Position numbers and translations under genes: made by a program
Origin: an uncultured Acidimicrobiales bacterium
Lineage (GTDB): Bacteria; Actinomycetota; Acidimicrobiia; Acidimicrobiales; SZUA-35
Length of the DNA stretch: 35,967 bases
Direction of reading: 5' to 3'
Assembly: GCA_937922045.1 (NCBI GenBank)
Contig: CAKZXA010000052.1
Span: forward strand, 1-35,967
The notes under the pieces: generated by a model
Database searches by the model: none
The model's input: only the letters and a program-made list of their open reading frames with translations
Told to the model about the DNA's origin: nothing
In this document: piece by piece, positions 14,782 through 23,177 of the stretch
How the letters are laid out: every line of letters starts with the position of its first letter
How positions within the stretch are numbered: the stretch's first letter is position 1

Positions 14782-15240
14782 ATGCGACCTTTCCGTATTC
14801 TTGGCCTCCAACAGATAGCGATCGGCGCTCCCGAGCTCGCCGGTCTCCGCCACCTCTGGGTGGACACGTTGGGAGTTGAGAAGGTCGGCGACTATGAGGC
14901 CGAGTCTGAGAATGTGCGTGAAGACATTCTCCAGCTCGGGTCGGGGCCGGGTGCGGTGGAGATCGACCTCATGGAACCGATCGATCCCGATGGCCGCCCC
15001 CGGGTTCACGAACCGGCTCTCAACCATCTTGGTCTTTGGGTCGACGACCTGGCCACCGCCGTTGCTTGGCTCACCGACCAGGGAATGAGGTTCACGCCCG
15101 GCGGGATTCGCAAGGGTGCGGCCGGGCACGATGTTGTCTTTATCCATCCCAAGGGCAACGACGAGTTCCCGCTCAGTGGGCAGGGTGTGTTGATCGAACT
15201 GGTTCAGGCACCGGCCGACGTCATCGCCGCGGCCGGATAG
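14782..15240 (+). CDS. VOC (glyoxalase/methylmalonyl-CoA epimerase-like) protein
   Basis: A 152-aa protein of the vicinal-oxygen-chelate fold with two beta-alpha-beta3 modules. The first begins [14 protein letters not shown] and the second [15 protein letters not shown], and it ends VLIELVQAP. Likely metal ligands are Q11 or nearby, the His of LNHLG and the Glu of IELVQ. This arrangement resembles methylmalonyl-CoA epimerases and glyoxalase I-like proteins. It starts 11 nt-spaced ahead of a GlcD-type oxidase and is surely co-transcribed with it. Together they may epimerise and then oxidise a 2-hydroxy acid or its thioester, but that is inference. Confidence 0.85.
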   Translation: MRPFRILGLQQIAIGAPELAGLRHLWVDTLGVEKVGDYEAESENVREDILQLGSGPGAVEIDLMEPIDPDGRPRVHEPALNHLGLWVDDLATAVAWLTDQGMRFTPGGIRKGAAGHDVVFIHPKGNDEFPLSGQGVLIELVQAPADVIAAAG

Positions 15241-15251
15241 AAAGAAGGCCG

Positions 15252-16622
15252 ATGGCCAGCAACCTGATCGACGCTCTGAACACCCGACTTCCGGCCGAGT
15301 GCATCCAGCAGGATCGCGACGTCATCGATTCCTACAGCCAAGACCGAGCCATCTTCGAAGGACGGGGCACGGCCAGCGTTCTCGTCATGCCCCGTAACAC
15401 CGCCGAAGTGGTTGCCGCTGTTGAGGCTGCAAACGCCGCCGAAGTGCCGATCGTTCCCCGAGGCGCAGGTACCGGGCTGACCGGGGCAGCCAACGCCGTC
15501 GATGGCTGCATTATCCTGTCGTTGCACCGCATGAACAAGATCCTGGAGATCGATACGGCCAACCGCTGGTGTCGGGTGCAGCCCGGTGTTATCAATGCCG
15601 ACCTCAAGGCGGCGGTGGCTGAACACGGCCTTTACTACCCGCCCGACCCGGCATCGGTCGATATGTCGAGCATCGGTGGCAACGTCGCTACCAATGCTGG
15701 CGGATTGTGTTGCGTCAAATACGGCGTCACCCGAGATTACGTGATGGCGTTGGAAGTGGTTATGGCCGATGGGCGCGTCATGCACACCGGGCGCCGCACG
15801 ATCAAGTCGACGACTGGGCTCGATCTCACCGGCTTGTTCGTCGGTTCCGAAGGCATCCTCGGAATCACCACCGAGATCACGCTCAAACTTGTACCAGCAC
15901 CACCCGAACCGGCCACCGCCGTCGCCTACTTCGATGAGCTGACACCAGCGGGGGAGGCCATCGTCGACATCTTTCGCCAAGGCCTCGAGCCCTCGGTCAT
16001 GGAGATCATTGACCAGGCCTGCTTACGCCAGGTCGAAGCCGTCTACCGGATGGACCTCGACATCGACGCCGCCTGCCTCCTCCTGATCCAGACCGAAGGC
16101 GATGGCTCGTCGGAGAGCATCGAGCGCATCGCTGAAATCTGTCGAGCCCATGGGTCGAGTTTCGTCTATCACGTCGACGATCCAGCCGAAGGGGACATGC
16201 TGATCGAGGTTCGTCGCAAAGTTTGGCCAGCCTTCGAGAAGCTAGGCAAGGCCCTCCTGCCAGAGGACGTGGCGGTACGGCGTGAACGCCTCCCCGAACT
16301 GCTAGCCGGGATTACCGAAATCGCCGATCGTCATCAGGTGCAGCTACCAACGCTCGGCCACGCTGGCGACGGAAACATGCATCCGCTGCTGGTCTTCGAT
16401 GCCGACGACGCCGACGAGGTCACCAGGGTTAAGGCCGCCTTCGGCGACATCATTGCCCTAGCGCTGGGCCTTGGCGGCACAATCGCGGCCGAACATGGCG
16501 TAGGCACGTTGAAGCGGGAGTTCGTGGGCGACGAACTCGACCCGATCCAGCTCGACATGCAGCAGCGGATCCGTGGCCTCCTCGACCCTCATGGCCGGTT
16601 CAATCCTGGCAAGGCGCTCTAA
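15252..16622 (+). CDS. FAD-linked oxidase, GlcD/D-lactate dehydrogenase type
   Basis: A flavoprotein of 456 aa that oxidises 2-hydroxy acids. The FAD-binding PCMH domain shows PRGAGTGLTGAANAVDG, then SIGGNVATNAGGLCCVKYGV. The C-terminal FAD-oxidase domain shows LPTLGHAGDGNMHPLLVF and AEHGVGTLKREF. These are hallmarks of GlcD, bacterial D-lactate dehydrogenase and D-2-hydroxyglutarate dehydrogenase. ATG at 15252 is preceded by GAAGG. No iron-sulfur partner (GlcF) lies next to it, which argues for a stand-alone D-lactate/2-hydroxy-acid dehydrogenase. The gene converges on the acyl-CoA dehydrogenase gene. Confidence 0.92.
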   Translation: MASNLIDALNTRLPAECIQQDRDVIDSYSQDRAIFEGRGTASVLVMPRNTAEVVAAVEAANAAEVPIVPRGAGTGLTGAANAVDGCIILSLHRMNKILEIDTANRWCRVQPGVINADLKAAVAEHGLYYPPDPASVDMSSIGGNVATNAGGLCCVKYGVTRDYVMALEVVMADGRVMHTGRRTIKSTTGLDLTGLFVGSEGILGITTEITLKLVPAPPEPATAVAYFDELTPAGEAIVDIFRQGLEPSVMEIIDQACLRQVEAVYRMDLDIDAACLLLIQTEGDGSSESIERIAEICRAHGSSFVYHVDDPAEGDMLIEVRRKVWPAFEKLGKALLPEDVAVRRERLPELLAGITEIADRHQVQLPTLGHAGDGNMHPLLVFDADDADEVTRVKAAFGDIIALALGLGGTIAAEHGVGTLKREFVGDELDPIQLDMQQRIRGLLDPHGRFNPGKAL

Positions 16623-16670
16623 TGCGCCGGCCGTGCGCCCGTTTCCTCGGCGACGGGAGGGTCGAGCTGC

Positions 16671-17867
16671 TCAACCACGGGGAACGTCGATCCAGGGGAT
16701 GTCTTTGTCGACGCGAGGCTCGCCCGGCAGGCCGAGTACCTGTTCGCCGAGAATGTTCTTCATGACCTCGGTGGTGCCACCCTCGATGGTGTTGGCGCGA
16801 GCGCGCAAGAAGGCGTAGCCGATGCCACCGCTGGTCATGTCACTGCTTTCAGGGCTTCGGTAGGTGTAGTCATAGTCGATCTGGCCGGCCATGCCTTGGA
16901 GGTCTACCGCCGTCTCGAAGATGTCCTGGTTCAGAATGGCGCCGACGGCCTTGCCCACCGAGCCCTCGGGGCCGGGGTTGCCAGCCTTCGCCTGGTTGGC
17001 GGCCCGCATGTTCGTCAGGCGTAGGACCTCAGCTCGGATCCAGAGCTTCATCACGTCGTCGCGGGATGTGGACGAATGCTGCTGCGCATTTGCTTTGTAG
17101 GTGTTTACCAGGAACGATATTGCGCCGGAGCCGCGCTTGGGGCCACCGCCACCGCCGCCGCCTCCGCCGATGGCGGTCCGCTCGTTCATCAGGGTGGTGA
17201 GCGCTGCCCGCCAACCCTCGCCCTCGGCGCCGACGCGGTGTGCGTCCGGGACTCGAACGTCGGTCATGTAGACCTCGTTGAATTCCGCCTCGCCGGTGAT
17301 CTGGCGGAGAGGGCGGACATCGACACCCTCGGCCTTCATGTCGAGCGCGAAGTAGGTCATGCCGCGGTGTTTGCGGGCTTGGGGATCGGTGCGTGTCACC
17401 AGCATGCCAAAATCGGCGATATGGGCCAGGGTGTTCCACACCTTCTGCCCGTTCACAATCCACTCGTCGCCGTCCTTGATGGCTCGAGTGCCGAGGCCGG
17501 CGAAATCAGACCCGGCTCCTGGCTCGGAGAAGAGCTGGCACCACCGTTCTTCACCGGTGAACATCGGACGCAGGAACCGCTGCTTCACCGAGTCGTCGCC
17601 GTGGGTCACGATGGTTGGGCCCGCCAGCGCCATGAAGAACTGAGACGGGTCGGTGGCCGGAGCGCCAGCGTCGGCGAGGCGCTTGTTGACCAACCGCTGC
17701 AACTGTGGTGCTAGCCCGAGGCCGCCGTGACCCTCGGGAAACGTGACCCAAGCCAAACCGGCATCAAACTGGTGTCCGCGGAACTCTTGGTAGGACTGCT
17801 CAGCCGGATCGTGCTCGGCCAGGAGGGCATCAAGCGCAGCTTCGACCTTCGAGGTGTCATCGATCAT
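16671..17867 (-). CDS. Acyl-CoA dehydrogenase
   Basis: A flavin-dependent dehydrogenase making a 2,3-double bond in acyl-CoA, 398 aa. FAD/substrate motifs include CQLFSEPGAGSDFAGL (middle domain) and WNTLAHIADFGMLVTRTD. The C-terminal domain ends in TIEGGTTEVMKNILGEQVLG, the usual FAD-binding signature. A run of nine glycines after NERTAIG forms a flexible insert in the loop between the middle domain and the C-terminal helices. ATG at 17867 has no Shine-Dalgarno. A palindromic motif lies about 10 bp upstream. The substrate may be branched or terpenoid given the carboxylase-AtuA operon 6 kb away, but no direct link is seen. Confidence 0.92.
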   Translation of the reverse strand: MIDDTSKVEAALDALLAEHDPAEQSYQEFRGHQFDAGLAWVTFPEGHGGLGLAPQLQRLVNKRLADAGAPATDPSQFFMALAGPTIVTHGDDSVKQRFLRPMFTGEERWCQLFSEPGAGSDFAGLGTRAIKDGDEWIVNGQKVWNTLAHIADFGMLVTRTDPQARKHRGMTYFALDMKAEGVDVRPLRQITGEAEFNEVYMTDVRVPDAHRVGAEGEGWRAALTTLMNERTAIGGGGGGGGGPKRGSGAISFLVNTYKANAQQHSSTSRDDVMKLWIRAEVLRLTNMRAANQAKAGNPGPEGSVGKAVGAILNQDIFETAVDLQGMAGQIDYDYTYRSPESSDMTSGGIGYAFLRARANTIEGGTTEVMKNILGEQVLGLPGEPRVDKDIPWIDVPRG

Positions 17868-17874
17868 TCACACA

Positions 17875-17891
17875 TACTGTCAGTACCGGTA
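17875..17891. promoter_or_regulatory. Candidate operator upstream of the acyl-CoA dehydrogenase
   Basis: TACTG-T-CAGTA (17875-17885) is a palindrome with a 1-nt centre. It runs into a perfect TACCGGTA palindrome (17884-17891). The pair lies 8-24 bp before the dehydrogenase start, where a TetR/FadR-type repressor would block transcription. The remaining sequence to 18029 shows nothing I can name. Confidence 0.4.
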
Positions 17892-18029
17892 GCACTTTCT
17901 TCAAATCAGAGCAGAAATTTCAGAACAGAAGTCTCAGAGCCGAGGGAGAATCGAAAACGACGAGAGCGCCAGGCGACGGCTACGAAACCATCGCCGAGCG
18001 CCCTCGGTCAGTACGTGCTCACGTGGGGT

Positions 18030-19487
18030 TTAGCTCCGGTTGCCTTTGCCTTTGCCCTTGCCGCCAGCTCTATTCTGAGCGGCCTTGGCATCGAGCACGA
18101 AGATCCCCTCATCGGAGCTGGTCACGACTACCTTGCCCTTACCGAAGTAAGGGTAGTTGCCCCAGGTCCCGAAGAAATCGGTGCGATCGTCGACCGGAAA
18201 GATGTCGAAATAGCCGCGTAGGTCGAGTTCACCGTTGCGCGCTTCCCAGGTGTCATAGATCCACAAGCCAGACGAGTAGTTCGACTGATAGAGACGGTTG
18301 TTGTCGACGAACATGTTGTGGTCGATCGACGAGTTCCCGTCGGAGTACTCCGAGATGACGTTGATATTGTCGAGATCGGAGAAATCCCAGATGTAGGTGG
18401 TGCGGCTGAAACCGCTCACGTACTCGTCGAGTTCGTCACCAAGGAAGAAGAACGAGTGGTCGTCACTCAGCCAGCCCTGGTGGGTGTAGTAGTTCGGGAT
18501 GCCGTCACCCTCGTAGGGGAAGTCTTGATACTCGACTCTGGCGAGAACCTCGACGTCATTGATGTCGGTTGCGTCGTAGACGGTGAGGCTGTCCTCGTTT
18601 GAACCAACACAGATCTCGTGTCGGCGGTAGTCGAGGTCGGGCCCGCGATAGTCGACGCACTGGATGTCATGGTTGTAGCCGTCCTGGTTGAGGCAGCCTA
18701 TGAACTGCGGATTGTGAGGATCGGTCGACACGTCGTAGACGATCGATCCGCCTTCACCGTTGAAATACGGGGCTACGCCAGGAGGTGCCCCCGTCTGGCA
18801 GACCTGAAGGCCGACGACGGCTCCCGCAACATAGAGGCGCCCGCTGTCGGGGTTGAGCGACAGGTTGTGTGAGTTAGTCATGTCGGTGATGCGATTCGTT
18901 TCCACGACATCGATGGCCCCGGTCGCACCGCGGAACTGGGTGAGGTCTACCACCTGTACGCCATAGCCCTCGAAGTTCTCGAAGTCGATCGCCTCCGATC
19001 CGATGTAGGCAGTGTTTTCATAGACTCGGATATCACCCCAGATGTTGCCAAAATCGCCGGGAACCACCGAGGCCAAGGTGCCTAGGTAGACAGGGTTTGA
19101 ACCGTCTGTGACATCCATGAAGATCGTTCCTTCAAACGATCCAACGATGGCAACTTGCATCTTGGTTGCCGGGTCCTGCCAGCCCCAGACATCGTTGACA
19201 AAGGATGCATCAACATCGGTTAGTGGGGTGAACGATTCGAGATCAACGTTCATACAGGGAAAAAGGTCTGCTGCCATACCGTCTTCGCAGTCGGCGTCCT
19301 TAAGTGCTTGCATCGGAACGCCGCCTGGACTTACTTCGCCGACGTGTCCGTCGTAGAGGCGCCCCTTCAACGACTCCGCCTGATCGCCGGTCGGGTCATG
19401 AGCCCCGGCGCTTGCTGGTACCACGGCAAGGATGAGCGCTGCGGCGAGCAGCGCCTTGCCGAACTTTCGAAGCGAGATGGTTCTCAT
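18030..19487 (-). CDS. Secreted LVIVD-repeat protein (choice-of-anchor B family)
   Basis: An exported beta-propeller-like protein of 485 aa. The signal peptide is clear: RTISLRKFGKALL, a hydrophobic core, and Ala-rich cleavage near residues 27-29. LVIVD-type repeats follow, such as GTIFMDVTDGSNPVYLGTL, GVQVVDLTQF, GSIVYDVSTDPHNPQFIGCL and LWIYDTWEARNGELDLRGYF. The conserved SHNLSLNPDSGRLYVAG and NHDIQCVDYRGPD/HEICVGSNED blocks match the choice-of-anchor B family. The C-terminus ends in a Gly/Lys tail (GGKGKGKGNRS) rather than a known sorting signal. ATG at 19487 follows AGGAGG with 5 nt spacing. Function unknown, extracellular. Confidence 0.87.
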   Translation of the reverse strand: MRTISLRKFGKALLAAALILAVVPASAGAHDPTGDQAESLKGRLYDGHVGEVSPGGVPMQALKDADCEDGMAADLFPCMNVDLESFTPLTDVDASFVNDVWGWQDPATKMQVAIVGSFEGTIFMDVTDGSNPVYLGTLASVVPGDFGNIWGDIRVYENTAYIGSEAIDFENFEGYGVQVVDLTQFRGATGAIDVVETNRITDMTNSHNLSLNPDSGRLYVAGAVVGLQVCQTGAPPGVAPYFNGEGGSIVYDVSTDPHNPQFIGCLNQDGYNHDIQCVDYRGPDLDYRRHEICVGSNEDSLTVYDATDINDVEVLARVEYQDFPYEGDGIPNYYTHQGWLSDDHSFFFLGDELDEYVSGFSRTTYIWDFSDLDNINVISEYSDGNSSIDHNMFVDNNRLYQSNYSSGLWIYDTWEARNGELDLRGYFDIFPVDDRTDFFGTWGNYPYFGKGKVVVTSSDEGIFVLDAKAAQNRAGGKGKGKGNRS

Positions 19488-19623
19488 CAAGCCCTCCTGT
19501 TGTAAAGCCCGGCCACGTCAAGTCTCGCCTAACCCGACGCATCAGGCAAGGCCAATCTGGCTCCGGGTGGTATCGGGGCTTTGTCGTTCGTGGATGGAGC
19601 TCATGTGCCACTACTGTCGGGCC

Positions 19624-20379
19624 ATGCCTGCTGTCTTTGTCCACGGTGTTCCCGAGACCGACGCCATCTGGTCGCCCCTTCTGGCCGAGCTCAAACGCGA
19701 TGATGTGATCTGCCTTTCCCCTCCAGGTTTCGGCGCTCCCTGCCCGCCGGGCTGGGAGTCGAGCCCGGGGGCATACGCCGCCTGGTTAATCGCTGAGCTG
19801 GAACGCATCGGGGAATCGATCGACCTCGTCGGCCATGACTGGGGCGGAGGGCACGTGATCAACGCTCTGGTCGAGCGCCCTGACCTGGTGCGGAGTTGGG
19901 TGAGCGATGTACTCGGTATCTTTCACCCCGACTATGTATGGCACGACATGGCTCAGACATGGCGAACTCCCGGCGATGGCGAGGCCGCTGTCGAGGCAAT
20001 GGTCGGAGCCTCCCTCGATGATCGCAAAGCGATGTTTGGCGCGCTCGGCCTCGATGGTCTCGATCTCGACGCGCTGGGGTCGGCCGTCAACGACGACATG
20101 GGCAAGAGCATCTTGGGTTTGTATCGCGGGGCCGAGCCGGCTGAGCTGTCGGCGATGTACGACCGGCTCGGTCGACTAGCTTCGGTCCCCGGCCTGACCG
20201 TTGTTGCAACCGAAGACCACTACACCGGTGGCGAAGAAATGGCCCGACATTGTGCAGAGGCGGCAGGAGCCAGCGTTCATCGACTGGATTCACTCGGCCA
20301 CTGGTGGATGGTGGAGGACCCAGCGCGCTCGGCCGCAATGTTGACCGATTTTTGGAGCACTGCCAGCGGCGCAAACTAA
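19624..20379 (+). CDS. Alpha/beta hydrolase with Asp nucleophile
   Basis: A 251-aa alpha/beta hydrolase starting with MPAVFVHGVPETDAIW, whose HG is the oxyanion-hole motif. The nucleophile elbow is GHDWGG with Asp at residue 72, as in epoxide hydrolases and haloalkane/haloacetate dehalogenases. The catalytic His is in LGHWWMVEDP. The start at 19624 fits the family's beginning directly with strand 1. ATGs at 19594 and 19603 in the same frame would add a few residues, and none has an ideal ribosome site. The transglutaminase-like gene begins 1 nt after this stop, so the two form an operon. Substrate unknown. Confidence 0.86.
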   Translation: MPAVFVHGVPETDAIWSPLLAELKRDDVICLSPPGFGAPCPPGWESSPGAYAAWLIAELERIGESIDLVGHDWGGGHVINALVERPDLVRSWVSDVLGIFHPDYVWHDMAQTWRTPGDGEAAVEAMVGASLDDRKAMFGALGLDGLDLDALGSAVNDDMGKSILGLYRGAEPAELSAMYDRLGRLASVPGLTVVATEDHYTGGEEMARHCAEAAGASVHRLDSLGHWWMVEDPARSAAMLTDFWSTASGAN

Positions 20380-20380
20380 C

Positions 20381-21061
20381 GTGGTCAGGGTGAACGGTAC
20401 GGATCTCAACCCCGCCTGGCTCGAACCCACCTGGTTCATCGACGCCGACCATGAGGCGGTCGCAGCCTTTGCGGCCGAGGCGGTTGGCGACGCTACCGAT
20501 CCCGAAGCAAAGGCGGTTCAGCTGTTCCACGCCGTTCGCGATGGCTTTCGCTATGACCCCTACGACATCGAGCACGAGCCCGAACAATACAAGGCCAGCG
20601 CTATCACCTCGGCCGATCGGGGCTGGTGCGTCTCGAAATCGGTTCTGCTCACCGCGGCGGCGCGAAACCAGGGCATCCCGGCCCGGCTTGGATTCGCCGA
20701 TGTGCGTAACCACCTGTCGACGCCGAAGCTGCTCGAGTCGCTCGGAACCGACCTCTTCATCTGGCACGGCTATAGCGAGCTGCTGTTGGAAGGCCGCTGG
20801 TTCAAGCTCAGCACCGCCTTCAACATCGAGCTCTGTGAACGCTTTGGCGTGAAGGTGCTCGAGTTCGACGGTTCCCACGATGCCCTGATGCATCCTTTCG
20901 ACGCCTCAGGTAATCGCCACATGGAGTACATCAACCAGCGCGGCAGCTATGACGATCTTCCGTTGGACGCCATCATGGCCGACTTCGCCTCTCTCTACCG
21001 CAACTGGGGAGCCGCCGGAGCGTCGACCGCGGCAGAGGCTGGCGACGACGCCTGGACCTAG
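20381..21061 (+). CDS. Transglutaminase-like cysteine peptidase-fold protein
   Basis: A 226-aa protein of the transglutaminase/arylamine N-acetyltransferase superfamily. The candidate catalytic Cys is C83 in RGWCVSKSVLLTAAAR and the His is H129 in FIWHGYSELLLEGRW. The third-residue region reads FKLSTAFN, as in the subfamily with 'ATPAFN' instead of the more common Asp. It has no signal peptide. GTG at 20381 immediately follows the hydrolase stop; GTG at 20390 is an alternative. Members are often protein- or peptide-modifying, but for this cytoplasmic subgroup no reaction is established that I can name. Confidence 0.83.
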   Translation: MVRVNGTDLNPAWLEPTWFIDADHEAVAAFAAEAVGDATDPEAKAVQLFHAVRDGFRYDPYDIEHEPEQYKASAITSADRGWCVSKSVLLTAAARNQGIPARLGFADVRNHLSTPKLLESLGTDLFIWHGYSELLLEGRWFKLSTAFNIELCERFGVKVLEFDGSHDALMHPFDASGNRHMEYINQRGSYDDLPLDAIMADFASLYRNWGAAGASTAAEAGDDAWT

Positions 21062-21084
21062 CCGGTCGGTGAGGTCAGGTCAGG

Positions 21085-21855
21085 TCAGGTTCGAGGCCAC
21101 AGGGTTTCGGTGTGGCCGTCGACGCCGATTATCTGGCCCGATATGTGGCGGGCCTGATCGGAGCAGAGAAAGACGATGAGATCGGCGATCTCCTCGGGGT
21201 CGACGAAGCACTGCATCGAAACACCGAGCGCATACTGCCGCCTAACCTCATCCTCGGGCTGGTCGGTTGTGGCCGCGTGAGCGGCGACCACGCGGTCCAT
21301 CCGATCGCCATTGACGTTGCCGGGCACAACGCCGTTGACCCGAATGTTGTCTGGACCGAGCTCCATGGCCCATGTCTTCGTCAAGCCGGTCGAGGCCCAT
21401 TTCGCCGCCGCGTAGGGGGAACGAGTGGGGTAGCCGAGGATCCCAGCCGAGGAGATCAGATTGACGATTACCCCCGAGCCTTGTGTCTTGAAACCGGGCA
21501 CGACCCGCCGCGTGCAGTAGAACTGGGAATCGAGCGTCACCGACAAGGTCGTGGCCCACTCCTCGTCGGTGATGTCCTCAACCAACTTGGTTGGGCCGGC
21601 GATGCCAGCGTTGTTGATCATGATGTCGAGTCCGCCGGGAAGAATCTCATCGAAGATGGCGTCGAGTTCGGCCGACGACGAAACATCACAGCGCCATCGG
21701 CTTATCGACGAAGGCAGATCGTTCATCGCCGTCTCGTCGATGTCGCAGGTGAACACGGTGGCGCCGGCGGCCTCCAATGCGAGGACGGTCGAGCGTCCCA
21801 TACCTGCACCTCCTGCGGTGACAAAGGCGCGCTTGCCCTCTAGAGAACATTTCAT
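21085..21855 (-). CDS. Short-chain dehydrogenase/reductase
   Basis: A classical SDR of 256 aa. The nucleotide-binding motif is TAGGAGMGR (residues 13-21), an altered TGxxxGxG. NNAG is at 81-84. The catalytic set is Ser135/136, Tyr148 and Lys152 (SSAGILGYPTRSPYAAAK). D38/D40 after the second strand suggest NAD(H) rather than NADP(H). ATG at 21855 follows GAGGAG with 9 nt spacing. It heads the same way as the hydroxyacid dehydrogenase just upstream (52 bp), so they may be co-transcribed. Substrate unknown. Confidence 0.92.
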   Translation of the reverse strand: MKCSLEGKRAFVTAGGAGMGRSTVLALEAAGATVFTCDIDETAMNDLPSSISRWRCDVSSSAELDAIFDEILPGGLDIMINNAGIAGPTKLVEDITDEEWATTLSVTLDSQFYCTRRVVPGFKTQGSGVIVNLISSAGILGYPTRSPYAAAKWASTGLTKTWAMELGPDNIRVNGVVPGNVNGDRMDRVVAAHAATTDQPEDEVRRQYALGVSMQCFVDPEEIADLIVFLCSDQARHISGQIIGVDGHTETLWPRT

Positions 21856-21907
21856 TGGTGGAGACTCCTCAGATAGTGACGTTGTCGGTAAATGCAGTCC
21901 CAGGTCG

Positions 21908-22843
21908 CTAGTAGCCGCGCCCGCGGTCGAGCTGGGGAAAGGCCCGTTCCCCGCGGCGTAATCGTCGGATGTTCGCGGCCACCGCCTGGGAAGCCGAGCC
22001 GACCAGCGTATTGCCAGCCACGTGGCCGGTTAGCACTACCTTTGGATGATCGAAGAGGATTGAGTCGTCGGCTGGGGGTTCTGGATGGGTTACGTCGAGA
22101 ACGGCTACCGCTAGCAGGCCATCGTCGAGCGCTTGGAGCAGTACCTCCTCCGCAATGAGCGTTCCCCGGCCCATGTTTATCAACAACGACCCGGGACGAA
22201 ACGCGGTGACTCGTTCGGCGGTTAGTAGGCCGGTCGTGGCCGCCGTACTCGGCAAGATGTTGATGACGGCGTCGCTCGTGGCGAGGAAGTCGTTCAGCTC
22301 ATCATGTCCGGCGTAGTGGGTGAGCCGATCGGAGCTCACGCCACCCGATCGGGACCAGGCGTTAACCGGGTAGCCGAGATCGGCAAAGGCTCGTCCGACG
22401 CGCTCGCCAATGGTGCCGTAGCCGAGTATGCCAATCCGATAATCAGCGGCTTCGTTGTAGCTGGGCTGCTCGAATCGATGGTGTCGTTGTAGAGATGCCA
22501 TTTGGTTGAAAGAGCGCTGGTAGTGGAGAACCCAATGAAGGGCATACCCTGCCATCTCGTCTGACATCGCCGGGTCGTGAAGGCGAATGATTGGCGTGTC
22601 GCCGAGGGCTTCGGCCATGGCTGTCGTTTGCCACTGCTCGGCTCCCGCCGCCAACGAAAGTACGGCCTGAACATTCTGGTACGAGGCGAGGTCTTCAGCA
22701 TCGATGGTGTAGGCGATGACGAACTCGACTTCGGTGGGCTCATCGACGTGGGGCCACCGGACGAGTTGTTCCTCAGGCAGCAGTGCCTCAAGGGCTGTAA
22801 ACCATTCTTCCGCCTGATCATGTGGTTTGACGACGATCGACAT
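21908..22843 (-). CDS. D-2-hydroxyacid dehydrogenase, GhrA-like
   Basis: A 311-aa NAD(P)H-dependent 2-hydroxyacid dehydrogenase. The Rossmann motif is GILGYGTIGERVG. The active-site Arg is in NMGRGTLI (about R226), the Glu in DVTHPEPP (about E255), and the His in TGHVAGN (about H274). The short length and the GHVAGN context resemble glyoxylate/hydroxypyruvate reductase A. It probably reduces a small 2-keto acid such as glyoxylate. ATG at 22843 is chosen; GTG at 22849 is 2 codons upstream. Its opposite reaction direction to the GlcD-type oxidase at 15252 is interesting but not evidence of a shared pathway. Confidence 0.9.
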   Translation of the reverse strand: MSIVVKPHDQAEEWFTALEALLPEEQLVRWPHVDEPTEVEFVIAYTIDAEDLASYQNVQAVLSLAAGAEQWQTTAMAEALGDTPIIRLHDPAMSDEMAGYALHWVLHYQRSFNQMASLQRHHRFEQPSYNEAADYRIGILGYGTIGERVGRAFADLGYPVNAWSRSGGVSSDRLTHYAGHDELNDFLATSDAVINILPSTAATTGLLTAERVTAFRPGSLLINMGRGTLIAEEVLLQALDDGLLAVAVLDVTHPEPPADDSILFDHPKVVLTGHVAGNTLVGSASQAVAANIRRLRRGERAFPQLDRGRGY

Positions 22844-22878
22844 CGCCACAACCTAGCGCCACCGCTAGACGGTGCGGA

Positions 22879-23145
22879 TCAGCTAAACCAGCCGCCGAGT
22901 TTGTCAGCCCAATAGAAGACGACGACGAGAGCGATCAGGGCAGGGATGAACCATGTCGGGAACGACGACTTGGTCTCGCCGCTGAGTTCGGGAAAGGTTT
23001 CTTCGCACACCGGACACGCCGTGTCGTCTGTTAGCTCGGCTAGCGGCAGCGCTTGTTGGCATGTATTGCACCACACCACGCGCGGTTTCGCATTCTCGTC
23101 GCTAAAAGACCGCTGTCCCCGGTCTTGACCCTCATCGCCACCCAT
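22879..23145 (-). CDS. Zinc-ribbon, C-terminal membrane-anchor protein
   Basis: An 88-aa protein. CNTC (Cys 26, 29) and CPVC (Cys 44, 47) form a rubredoxin-like zinc ribbon. A single membrane helix (about 63-81, PTWFIPALIALVVVFYWADK) ends the chain, giving a tail-anchored topology with the ribbon in the cytoplasm. The first 20 residues are charged and polar. The gene is divergent from the PfkB kinase gene. Function unknown. Confidence 0.8.
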   Translation of the reverse strand: MGGDEGQDRGQRSFSDENAKPRVVWCNTCQQALPLAELTDDTACPVCEETFPELSGETKSSFPTWFIPALIALVVVFYWADKLGGWFS

Positions 23146-23165
23146 TTCGTAAACGATAGCGGTGC

Positions 23166-23171
23166 TAGTGT
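23166..23171 (+). promoter_or_regulatory. Leaderless-type -10 box (TAGTGT) of the PfkB gene
   Basis: TAGTGT fits TAnnnT and lies 6 nt before ATG 23178. No Shine-Dalgarno is present, so transcription probably starts at the initiation codon. Confidence 0.45.
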
Positions 23172-23177
23172 GCCGTC

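Noticed and set aside
16638-16657. CCCGT...ACGGG hairpin between the FAD oxidase and acyl-CoA dehydrogenase genes
   Set aside because: The stem is only 5 bp with a 10-nt loop and no T-run; too weak to call a terminator.
21070-21090. Pentanucleotide repeat (AGGTC, about four copies) at the SDR stop codon
   Set aside because: It lies at the stop and in the 3' untranslated part, so copy change would hardly alter the protein; probably a chance microsatellite.
21085-21855. SDR as a mycofactocin-coupled dehydrogenase partner of the MftF-like protein
   Set aside because: It lacks the insert and N-terminal GxxxGQGRxHA pattern of mycofactocin-coupled SDRs and looks like an ordinary classical SDR.
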